NCBI GenBank assembly: GCA_019113175.1
Contig: DXHY01000045.1
Span: 64,361-104,825 of the forward strand
Length of the DNA stretch: 40,465 bases
DNA from: Candidatus Eisenbergiella stercoravium
GTDB lineage: Bacteria; Bacillota; Clostridia; Lachnospirales; Lachnospiraceae
Direction of reading: 5' to 3'
This document shows positions 31,521 to 38,895 of this stretch, one piece after another (positions within the stretch are counted from its first letter, which is position 1; each line of letters begins with the position of its first letter). A program made the position numbers and the translations under genes. The notes under the pieces are model-generated. The model made no database searches. It was not told the origin of the DNA and saw only the letters and a program-made list of their open reading frames with translations.

Positions 31521-31964
31521 ATGCATAAGAAAAGCGAATATTATGTGGTAAAAAAGAAGGCCGTTCCGGAGGTCCTTTTAAAGGTCGTGGAGGCGAAGAA
31601 GCTTCTGGAATCGGGAAAGGCGCCGACCATACAAGATGCCGTGGAGAAGGTGGATATCAGCCGGAGTTCCTTTTACAAGTACAAGGATGATATTTTTCCC
31701 TTTCATGACAACACTCAGGGAACGACGATTACGATTTCCCTGTCCATAGACGATGAGCCGGGACTTCTTTCCGATCTGCTGAAGGTCATAGCGGATTTCG
31801 GGGCAAATATTCTGACGATCCATCAGAGTATCCCGATCAACGGCGTGGCGTCCTTAAGCATCAGCGTTCAGGTGCTGAGCACCACCTCAGACGTGTCCAG
31901 AATGCTGGATGCGATGGAAGAGGAGAAGGGCGTACATAACGTGAAGATTCTCGCCAGAGAATAA
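31521..31964 (+). CDS. UPF0735-type ACT-domain regulatory protein
   Basis: A 147-residue protein. An N-terminal helical part with an HTH-like stretch (KAPTIQDAVEKVDISRSSFY) is followed by an ACT domain (about 70-147, DEPGLLSDLLKVIADFGANI, then LTIHQSIPING). This is the UPF0735/PheB layout; ACT domains bind amino acids. I chose the ATG at 31521 as the usual family start; an upstream in-frame ATG at 31452 overlaps the promoter. The ribosome site is weak. It heads the homoserine/aspartate cluster, so an amino-acid-responsive regulator of that pathway is a good inference. Confidence 0.88.
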   Translation: MHKKSEYYVVKKKAVPEVLLKVVEAKKLLESGKAPTIQDAVEKVDISRSSFYKYKDDIFPFHDNTQGTTITISLSIDDEPGLLSDLLKVIADFGANILTIHQSIPINGVASLSISVQVLSTTSDVSRMLDAMEEEKGVHNVKILARE

Positions 31965-32088
31965 CGGATGGGGATCGCCACAGACACATGGAAATCGCCG
32001 CCCGGGGCGGCAGAAAAGACAGGAGGCAGATTGAAAAGCGTGCCTGATGACACATTTTTTCGGTCGGCACTCCGACAGGAGGAAATAC

Positions 32089-33297
32089 ATGATCAGCATA
32101 GCGGTTTTGGGATACGGCACGGTAGGCAGCGGCGTCGTAGAGGTGATTGAAAAAAATAAGGATGTGATCGACAAACGGGCCGGAGAAGAAATCCGGGTGA
32201 AATATATTCTGGATCTCAGGGATTTCCCCGGAGACCCCTATGCGGACAGAGTGGTTCACGATGTGAACATCATCCTTCAGGATCCGGAGGTTTCGATCAT
32301 CTGTGAAACCATGGGCGGAAACGAGCCGGCCTTCACCTATTCCATGCAGGCTCTGAAGGCCGGAAAGAGCGTCTGCACGTCCAATAAGGAGCTGGTTGCA
32401 AACCACGGGGCCGAGCTGATCCGCACGGCGAAGGAAAACTCCTGCAACTACCTGTTCGAAGCGAGCGTGGGCGGCGGCATTCCCATCATCCGCCCGCTGA
32501 ATGTGGCTCTGACCGCCGAGCGGATCGAACTGATCAGCGGAATCCTGAACGGAACCACCAACTACATCCTCACGCGTATGGCGGAGGAGGGCAGTGATTT
32601 TGAGACCAGCCTGAAGGAAGCCCAGGAAAAGGGCTATGCGGAGCGCAATCCCGAGGCGGACGTGGAAGGCTATGATGCCTGCCGCAAGATCGCCATCCTC
32701 GCATCCCTCATGACGGGAAAGACCGTCCGCTATGAAGAGATCTATACGGAAGGAATCACGAAGATCACTCATGAGGACTTCCTTTACGCTCATAAAATGA
32801 ACCAGTTTATCAAGCTCCTCGCCAGTGCCAGAGAGGTGGACGGCAGATATTACGCCATGGTGGCTCCCTTCCTGATCGGAGAAAAAAATCCCCTTCACAG
32901 CGTGAATGACGTGTTCAATGCCATTTTCATCCGCGGAAATACCCTGGGAGACTCCATGTACTACGGACGGGGCGCGGGAAAGCTTCCCACGGCCAGCGCC
33001 GTTGTTTCCGACGTGATCGACTGCGCCAAGCACGGACGGACCCATATCCTCTGTCTGTGGGATGAGGAGAAGCTTTCCCTCTGCAGCATTGACGGAGCTT
33101 CGCGGAGATTTTTCGTCCGCGCGAAAAAGGGCTGTGAAAAAGAGGCGGAGAGCCTGTTTGGCGCGATCGAGAAAGTGGATGCCGGCCTGGAGGGAGAATT
33201 CGGTTTTGTGACCCCTGCCGTCACTGAGAAGGAATTTGCAGAAAAAAGCGCGGCGCTCTCCGGCTTCATCAGCCGTATCCGCGTGGAAGAGGACTGA
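32089..33297 (+). CDS. hom: Homoserine dehydrogenase
   Basis: A 402-residue enzyme that reduces aspartate semialdehyde to homoserine. The NAD(P) fold starts VLGYGTVGSGVV; the catalytic domain contains SNKELVANHG, EASVGGGIPIIRP and GILNGTTNYILTRM. The C-terminal 80 residues are ACT-like but divergent. AGGAGG is six bases from the ATG at 32089; the frame is open upstream to 32047 without a proper site. It is followed after two bases by the ApgM-family gene. It shares the cluster with aspartokinase and the ACT regulator. Confidence 0.95.
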   Translation: MISIAVLGYGTVGSGVVEVIEKNKDVIDKRAGEEIRVKYILDLRDFPGDPYADRVVHDVNIILQDPEVSIICETMGGNEPAFTYSMQALKAGKSVCTSNKELVANHGAELIRTAKENSCNYLFEASVGGGIPIIRPLNVALTAERIELISGILNGTTNYILTRMAEEGSDFETSLKEAQEKGYAERNPEADVEGYDACRKIAILASLMTGKTVRYEEIYTEGITKITHEDFLYAHKMNQFIKLLASAREVDGRYYAMVAPFLIGEKNPLHSVNDVFNAIFIRGNTLGDSMYYGRGAGKLPTASAVVSDVIDCAKHGRTHILCLWDEEKLSLCSIDGASRRFFVRAKKGCEKEAESLFGAIEKVDAGLEGEFGFVTPAVTEKEFAEKSAALSGFISRIRVEED

Positions 33298-33299
33298 AA

Positions 33300-34526
33300 A
33301 TGAAATATGTAGTTGTGCTGGGAGACGGGATGGCGGATGAGCCGATTGCCAGGCTGAACGGACGCACACCGCTGGCGTATGCGAACACGCCGGCGCTGGA
33401 TGCGCTGAGCCAAAAATCGGAAATCGGCATGGTCAGCACGATCCCGAAGGGAATGAAGCCCGGCTCCGATACGGCGAATCTGTCGGTGATGGGCTATGAC
33501 CCGAAAAAATATTATTCCGGACGTTCCCCGCTGGAGGCCCTGAGCATCGGGGTGCCGATGAAGGACACGGACATCGCCATGAGATGCAATATCGTGACCC
33601 TTTCTGAGGAGGAGGGAATCCCTTTTGAAAAGAGAAGGATTCTGGATCACAGCTCCGGAGAGATCGAAACAAAGGACTGTGCCGTCCTGCTTCATGCCGT
33701 GATGGAAGAACTGGACCGGCCGCCCTACCATTTTTATGTGGGGACCAGCTATCGACACTGCCTGATCTGGGAGAACGGAGAGGTGGAGGACCTCACCGCG
33801 CCCCACGATGTGCTCGGCCGGGAAATCGGCCCCTACCTTCCTTCGGACCGGAAGCTGTATGAGATGATGGTCCGAAGCTATGAGATTTTAAAGGACCATC
33901 CCCTGAATGTACAGCGCAGAAAGGAAGGCCTGAATCCGGCCAACTGCTGCTGGTTCTGGGGAGCGGGAACCCGTCCCTCTCTTCCTTCCTTTTATGAAAA
34001 AACAGGGAAAAAGGGCATCATGATTTCTGCCGTTGACCTTCTGAAGGGAATCGCGGTGGGAGCGGGCATGGATGTGGCAGAGGTGGAAGGTGCGAACGGC
34101 GGTCTTGACACCAATTATGAAGGAAAAACGCAGGCTGCACTTGACGCGCTGGTCCGGGACGGTTATGATTTTGCCTATATTCATATCGAAGCCCCGGATG
34201 AGATGGGACACCAGGGCAGCGTGGAAAAAAAGCTTAAGGCCATTGAATATCTGGACAGAAGGGTGGTTGCGCCGCTTACGGCAGGGCTTGACGCCAGCGG
34301 GCTGGACTACAGGCTGATGGTACTTCCGGATCACCCCACGCCGATCCGGCTGCGTACCCATACGGCGGAAAGCGTGCCCTATCTGATCTATGACAGCACG
34401 GCTCCGCAGAAGAACGACTGGAGCTACAATGAGGCGGAGGCTATCCTGAGCGGAAATTATTTTTCGGAAGGCCCTCAGCTGATGGACCATTTCCTCGGTC
34501 TGAAGCAGCCCAGCTACCGGCTCTGA
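33300..34526 (+). CDS. ApgM-family phosphotransferase (candidate homoserine kinase)
   Basis: A 408-residue alkaline-phosphatase-superfamily protein of the cofactor-independent phosphoglycerate mutase (ApgM) group. GDGMADEPI (about 8-16) and the serine of GSDTANLSVMGYDP are the nucleophile region; DEMGHQG and PDHPTPI supply metal ligands. Two facts pull its role apart: the family name is a glycolytic mutase, but the gene is translationally adjacent to hom and followed by aspartokinase, and no thrB is present in view. Members in this context have been proposed or shown to be an alternative homoserine kinase (for example in Bacteroides). I favour that role by context. Confidence 0.85.
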   Translation: MKYVVVLGDGMADEPIARLNGRTPLAYANTPALDALSQKSEIGMVSTIPKGMKPGSDTANLSVMGYDPKKYYSGRSPLEALSIGVPMKDTDIAMRCNIVTLSEEEGIPFEKRRILDHSSGEIETKDCAVLLHAVMEELDRPPYHFYVGTSYRHCLIWENGEVEDLTAPHDVLGREIGPYLPSDRKLYEMMVRSYEILKDHPLNVQRRKEGLNPANCCWFWGAGTRPSLPSFYEKTGKKGIMISAVDLLKGIAVGAGMDVAEVEGANGGLDTNYEGKTQAALDALVRDGYDFAYIHIEAPDEMGHQGSVEKKLKAIEYLDRRVVAPLTAGLDASGLDYRLMVLPDHPTPIRLRTHTAESVPYLIYDSTAPQKNDWSYNEAEAILSGNYFSEGPQLMDHFLGLKQPSYRL

Positions 34527-34611
34527 TCCGGCTTCGACGAAAAATACGAAAAGGAAAGGCCGCATCCAGGCCATACAGGCCCCACAGCAGCGGCAGGAGG
34601 ATGACACAGTT

Positions 34612-35931
34612 ATGAAAAAAGTGGTGAAATTCGGCGGAAGCTCCCTGGCGAGCGCAGAGCAGTTCAGAAAGGTAGGAAGCATCATCAAGGCGGATCCTGA
34701 GAGACGCTTTGTGGTTCCTTCCGCACCCGGCAAACGCAGCAGGGACGATGAAAAGGTAACCGACATGCTGTATGCCTGCTATGCGCTGGCGGAAGAAGGA
34801 AGCGATTTTTCGGAAAAGCTTTCCGCCATCCGTGCCAGATACGAGGAAATCATCAAGGGGCTGTCCCTGAAGCTGTCCCTGGATGAGGAATTTCAGAAAA
34901 TTGAAGAAAATTTCAGGAATAAGGCCGGAAAGGATTATGCGGCTTCCAGAGGAGAGTATCTGAACGGAATCGTCATGGCCGCCTATCTGAAGTTCCCCTT
35001 CATCGATGCGGCAGAGGTGATTTTCTTCGACGAGGAAGGGAAATTTGACGATTATAAGACGGACAAAGTGCTGTCAAAGCGGCTGGAGCAGATGGATGCG
35101 GCTGTTATTCCCGGCTTCTACGGTTCCATGCCTGACGGAAGCGTGAAAACCTTTTCCCGGGGCGGCTCCGACATCACGGGCTCCATCGTTTCCCGTGCGG
35201 TGCATGCGGAGGTGTATGAAAACTGGACAGACGTGTCCGGCTTTCTGATCGCCGATCCCCGCATCATCCCCAACCCGGTGGGCATCGATACCATCACCTA
35301 CAAGGAGCTGAGAGAGCTTTCCTACATGGGAGCCGGCGTTCTGCATGAGGACGCTATCTTCCCGGTCAGAAGAGAGGGCATTCCGATCAATATCCGCAAC
35401 ACCAATGCGCCGGAAGACAATGGAACCTGGATCGTGGAGAGCACCTGCCAGAAGTCCCGCTTCGTCATTACGGGAATCGCCGGAAAGAAGGGATTCTGCT
35501 CCGTCAATATTGAAAAGGACATGATGAACGCGGAGATCGGCTTCGGACGCAAGGTCCTCCAGGCATTTGAGGACAGCGGCATCTCCTTCGAGCACGTGCC
35601 CTCCGGGATCGACACCATGACCGTATTCGTCCACCAGGATGAGTTCATGGACAAGGAACAGAAGGTGGTTTCCGCCATTCACCGCCTTGCCAGACCGGAT
35701 ACCATCGACATTGAATCCGACCTGGCGCTGATCGCGGTCGTGGGACGCGGCATGAAGTCCACACGCGGAACAGCAGGACGCATTTTCTCTGCCCTCGCCC
35801 ATGCCAATGTCAACGTCAAAATGATCGATCAGGGTTCCTCCGAGCTGAACATCATCATCGGCGTCCGCAACGAAGATTTCGAGGCGGCGATCCGGGCAAT
35901 TTACAATATTTTTGTTCTGGTGCAGCTCTAA
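34612..35931 (+). CDS. Aspartate kinase
   Basis: A 439-residue aspartokinase, the first step to lysine, threonine and methionine. The kinase domain starts VVKFGGSSLASAEQFRKVG and contains FSRGGSDITGSIVSRAVHA. Two C-terminal ACT domains (about 310-439, GFCSVNIEKDMMNAEIGFGR and GRGMKSTRGTAGRIFSALAH) indicate feedback control. The length without a fused homoserine dehydrogenase is that of the monofunctional class. It is the last gene of the cluster and is closed by a good terminator. Confidence 0.94.
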   Translation: MKKVVKFGGSSLASAEQFRKVGSIIKADPERRFVVPSAPGKRSRDDEKVTDMLYACYALAEEGSDFSEKLSAIRARYEEIIKGLSLKLSLDEEFQKIEENFRNKAGKDYAASRGEYLNGIVMAAYLKFPFIDAAEVIFFDEEGKFDDYKTDKVLSKRLEQMDAAVIPGFYGSMPDGSVKTFSRGGSDITGSIVSRAVHAEVYENWTDVSGFLIADPRIIPNPVGIDTITYKELRELSYMGAGVLHEDAIFPVRREGIPINIRNTNAPEDNGTWIVESTCQKSRFVITGIAGKKGFCSVNIEKDMMNAEIGFGRKVLQAFEDSGISFEHVPSGIDTMTVFVHQDEFMDKEQKVVSAIHRLARPDTIDIESDLALIAVVGRGMKSTRGTAGRIFSALAHANVNVKMIDQGSSELNIIIGVRNEDFEAAIRAIYNIFVLVQL

Positions 35932-35957
35932 AAAACAGGAATGAAGCAGCAGATTCA

Positions 35958-36002
35958 GGCAGCCGGAAAAGCGGTTTTTCTCCGCTTCTCCGGCTGCCTT
36001 TT
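35958..36002 (+). terminator. Terminator of the aspartate-pathway cluster
   Basis: GGCAGCCGGA (35958-35967) and TCCGGCTGCC (35989-35998) with an inner AAGCGG/CCGCTT stem, then TTTT. Confidence 0.88.
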
Positions 36003-36219
36003 CCGTGACGGAGGATGTTTGCCGCAGGAAGCGCGTTGATCTGCCGCAGAAAAAACGTCGGAATATAAAATCTGTCTGATCAGTCTTTTCTGTCTGCCGT
36101 CAGTATGAGAAATGTCCTTAAATTGTCAGATAATTCAATAAATTTAAAACAAAATACACATAATATTATGTAATATACTAATAAAAATAGAAAACAATGT
36201 AAAAATAGAAAAAAAGTCA

Positions 36220-36257
36220 AAAAACTTGTTGACAATAAGAAGACGTAAGACTATAAT
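36220..36257 (+). promoter_or_regulatory. Perfect consensus stable-RNA-type promoter
   Basis: TTGACA (36229-36234), a 17-base spacer and TATAAT (36252-36257), both perfect. The 17 bases at 36220-36236 are identical to those of the tRNA-Gly promoter (38651-38667). About 110 bp of A/T-rich sequence upstream (from 36116) could be an UP element. Confidence 0.85.
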
Positions 36258-36263
36258 GAAGTC

Positions 36264-37019
36264 ACAAACAAAGAAGAGAACAAAAATAAAAAGAAGGAGG
36301 TACGGACCGCCGAAAACGTAAACCTTATTTCTTAAAAGAAGAAAGCTTTTAAGAAAAGAAAAAAGACAATTTCATAGGAAAAGCCTTAAAGACGGATCAG
36401 AAAGAGGAAAAGAATCTCCGGGAGGAACGCCTTTGGATTGAAGGAAGACAACCTGAAGAAACCGGCAACTATAAATTGAGATTCTTTTAGAAAACGGACA
36501 TTTCCTGAAACTATCGAGAATGATCTTTATCATCAGAAGAAGAAAACAAAAAGGTTGACATCTTTAATGGAAAAGACAGAAATCGAAAGGAAGACGGAAG
36601 AAATTGAGAAGAAGGATGATCCAGACAGGATCGGATTTCAGGAAAATTGATTCCATAAGGAAAGAAGTTTTTGAAGGAAGTAATTCCTTAAAACAAAAGA
36701 CCCAGATTTAGGATAGATGGACTTCAGAAGATCAGGCCGTCAGTTTAGAGGAATCCGAAAAGAGAGGACAGAAATCTTTCAGAGACGTAAAAATAAAATC
36801 TTTAAGGAACAATGCTAATCTAACACCGAAGCGAAACGAGTACACTTACCTGAGTGGCGAAGAATCATCGAAGGATGAAAACCGTTGCAGTACATGAGTA
36901 CAAAAGGAAGAAGGAGTGGAAAGAAGAGCAGAGGAGAAAAAATGGAGGTATAGGCCATTGGATAGCATAGTTTGAGAGCGGGTATCATACATGAAAATGA
37001 TTGATACCCGCTTCTCTTT
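36264..37019 (+). ncRNA. Large purine-rich structured non-coding RNA, unidentified class
   Basis: About 750 nt between a perfect promoter and a strong terminator, with no open frame of any size in any direction. Counting 180 bases (36361-36420 and 36541-36660) gives 71% purine; 36541-36600 has 35% G+C, unlike the GC-rich genes around it. Visible perfect helices: TTCTTAAAAG/CTTTTAAGAA (36329-36338 with 36346-36355); AAAAGAATCTC/GAGATTCTTTT (36408-36418 with 36478-36488); a 9-bp long-range pair, CCTTAAAGA (36384-36392) with TCTTTAAGG (36799-36807), enclosing the former; GATCC/GGATC at 36618-36632; AAGGAA/TTCCTT at 36674-36689. It is not RNase P, tmRNA, SRP or 6S RNA by their known motifs. OLE, ROOL, GOLLD and raiA are comparison classes I cannot test here. 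Confidence 0.75.
36974..37019 (+). terminator. Terminator of the large RNA
   Basis: GCGGGTATCA (36978-36987) and TGATACCCGC (37002-37011) pair perfectly, extended by GAGA/TCTC with one bulge, then CTTT. Confidence 0.85.
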
Positions 37020-37150
37020 GTGGTAGTCTGTCAGTAGGAATATGTCAGTCGTTCAAAGGACAGCCGGCTGTCAGGCATGCACGGATTCCGATGTGCATGT
37101 GCCCGGTCTGAAGCGGGAAGAAAGCCGGCTGCGGAAAGGTACGGTAAACC

Positions 37151-38542
37151 ATGAACCGCAGGGAACTGAGAAGAAAAAGAAGGCGCAGGAATCAGACGAT
37201 CGCCTATATTGTGGCCGGGCTGATCCTGGCGGCCATTGTTTTTGGATGCGTTTTTATTGTCCGCAATATTTCCGGCGCGGCTCAGGGGGACAGCACGCGG
37301 GAGGAAGGCAGCAACGTCCGGACAGAAGGCGGCATAATGGCGGATGAAGAAAATGCGGATTCGGACAGTCCGCTTCAGGAGCAGACGGAAGCCTCCGGGC
37401 AGACCGGGATTTCAGGACAGCCGGAGGAGCCTTCAGAAACGGAGCCGGAGGCTCAGACAGAAGGAACAGCCGGGCAGGCGGAAAGCTCGGGAGAGAAAAC
37501 GCCGGAGGAACAGATCAGCAGCTATGTGGAGGCCATGAGTCTGGAGGATAAGGTGGCCGGTCTGTTCATCATCACTCCGGAGCAGCTGACCGGAGTGGAA
37601 ACGGCCGTACAGGCCGGGGAAAGCACGAAGGAGGCTCTGGAACACTATCCAGTAGGAGGGCTGGTTTATTTTGCCCGGAATATCCAGTCAGACAATCAGC
37701 TGAGGGAAATGCTGGCGAATACGGCTTCCTACAGCAGATATCCGCTGTTCCTCGGCGTAGATGAGGAAGGAGGACAGGTTGCCCGCGTGGCGAAGGCGCT
37801 GGGTCTTGAAAATGTGGGACCAATGGCGGAAATCGGCGCTTCGGGAAATGTGGACGCGGCATATGAGGCGGGAGCGGCAATTGCCTCCTATCTGAAGGAG
37901 TACGGATTTAACCTGGATTTCGCTCCGGTGGCGGATGTGCTGACCAATCCGGACAATACGGTGATCGGAGACCGTTCCTTCGGAAGCGATCCTGTGCTGG
38001 TCTCTCAGATGGTTGCAGCTGCGGTACAGGGACTCCAGGAGAACGGCGTGAGCGCATGTATCAAGCATTTTCCGGGACATGGCAATACGGCGGGAGATTC
38101 CCATGACGGACAGGTGGAAACGGACAGAACGCCGGAGGAAATGCAGGCAGCGGAATTCCTTCCCTTTACGGCGGGAATCGAAGCAGGTGTGGACATGGTG
38201 ATGGTCGGGCACATTTCAGCACCGGGCCTGACGGACGGGGATAAGGTTCCGGCATCCATGAATGAGAAGATTATTACAGGTGTTCTGAGGGAACAGCTTG
38301 GATATAACGGAGTCGTCATCACGGATGCCATGAATATGTCTGCCATCACCCAGTATTATGCGGCTGATGAGGCGGCAGTGAAGGCTCTGAAGGCGGGAGC
38401 GGATATGATTCTTATGCCGGAGGATTTCACCACCGCTTACAACGGGGTGATCGCTGCGGTGCAGGATGGAACGATTGCTGAGGAGAGGGTTAACGATTCT
38501 CTGAAGCGGATTTTCCGCGTGAAATACGGGGCCGGGACGTAG
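37151..38542 (+). CDS. nagZ: Membrane-anchored GH3 beta-N-acetylhexosaminidase
   Basis: A 463-residue protein. A basic N-terminus and one hydrophobic segment (about 17-38) anchor it or act as a signal, followed by an acidic Gln/Glu/Ser/Thr-rich linker to residue 115. The GH3 barrel has VDEEGGQVARV, KHFPGHGNTAGDSHDG (catalytic His318) and ITDAMNM (nucleophile Asp392), the Asp-His pair special to NagZ-type enzymes. It should remove GlcNAc from peptidoglycan fragments outside the membrane, unlike the cytoplasmic NagZ of Gram-negatives. Its ATG is 130 bp after the terminator of the large RNA, and no separate strong promoter is obvious. Confidence 0.9.
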   Translation: MNRRELRRKRRRRNQTIAYIVAGLILAAIVFGCVFIVRNISGAAQGDSTREEGSNVRTEGGIMADEENADSDSPLQEQTEASGQTGISGQPEEPSETEPEAQTEGTAGQAESSGEKTPEEQISSYVEAMSLEDKVAGLFIITPEQLTGVETAVQAGESTKEALEHYPVGGLVYFARNIQSDNQLREMLANTASYSRYPLFLGVDEEGGQVARVAKALGLENVGPMAEIGASGNVDAAYEAGAAIASYLKEYGFNLDFAPVADVLTNPDNTVIGDRSFGSDPVLVSQMVAAAVQGLQENGVSACIKHFPGHGNTAGDSHDGQVETDRTPEEMQAAEFLPFTAGIEAGVDMVMVGHISAPGLTDGDKVPASMNEKIITGVLREQLGYNGVVITDAMNMSAITQYYAADEAAVKALKAGADMILMPEDFTTAYNGVIAAVQDGTIAEERVNDSLKRIFRVKYGAGT

Positions 38543-38599
38543 AAGTGAAAGCGGACGGCCTGTTGGAATGGGGAGAGCGCGGAGCGTGGCTTTTCGAAT

Positions 38600-38619
38600 G
38601 GCGCGGAATGAACTGTAAC
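38600..38619 (+). repeat. Right half of the GTTAC-N-GTTCA element (copy 3, partial)
   Basis: GGCGCGGAATGAACTGTAAC resembles the right end of the element at 19468-19572 (17 of 20 positions by eye). A related GAGCGCGGAGCG lies at 38574-38585. No left arm is seen. Confidence 0.45.
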
Positions 38620-38659
38620 GATATTCCAGGAAATTGATAAAAGAAATTTGAAAAACTTG

Positions 38660-38688
38660 TTGACAATTCTGTAAAGTTCATGTATAGT
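38660..38688 (+). promoter_or_regulatory. Promoter of tRNA-Gly
   Basis: Perfect TTGACA (38660-38665), a 17-base spacer and TATAGT (38683-38688), 40 nt before the tRNA. Confidence 0.8.
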
Positions 38689-38728
38689 GATACTTGCCCG
38701 TCGGGAAAACGGCGGGCAGAATGAAAAT

Positions 38729-38801
38729 GCGATAGTGGCGTAGTTGGTAACGCGCGACCTTGCCAAGGTCGAGACCGCGGGTTCGAGCCCCGTCTATCGC
38801 T
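38729..38801 (+). tRNA. tRNA-Gly (anticodon GCC)
   Basis: A complete cloverleaf. Acceptor arms GCGATAG and CTATCGC; anticodon stem CGACC/GGTCG with loop TTGCCAA, anticodon GCC at 38762-38764; T arm GCGGG-TTCGAGC-CCCGT with one wobble. Discriminator base is T and CCA is not encoded. It is a likely attachment site for the integrase element to its right. Confidence 0.95.
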
Positions 38802-38818
38802 CTCAAAGAATCCAGTAA

Positions 38819-38857
38819 AACAGCGGCTTTCGGAGAATTCCGGGGCCGTTGTTTTTT
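38819..38857 (+). terminator. Terminator after tRNA-Gly
   Basis: AACAGCGGC pairs with GGCCGTTGTT with a wobble, followed by TTTTTT. A 13-bp tandem direct repeat (AAAATTAGACAGA, 38866-38891) lies between it and the integrase stop and could be integrase binding sites. Confidence 0.6.
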
Positions 38858-38895
38858 ACCCTCAGAAAATTAGACAGAAAAATTAGACAGAAATT

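Noticed and set aside
36005-36225. A gene between the aspartokinase terminator and the large-RNA promoter
   Set aside because: The stretch becomes increasingly A/T-rich with frequent stops in all frames. I see only a possible promoter-flanking element.
36264-37019. A decayed protein gene instead of an RNA
   Set aside because: No frame shows protein-like stretches, composition is even over the whole length, and a perfect promoter, terminator and nested helices fit an RNA better. Still an inference.
36264-37019. RNase P RNA, tmRNA, 6S or SRP RNA
   Set aside because: The expected landmarks (such as the GAGGAAAGTCC start of RNase P RNA or the tRNA-like ends of tmRNA) are not present, and the length is too great for 6S or SRP RNA.
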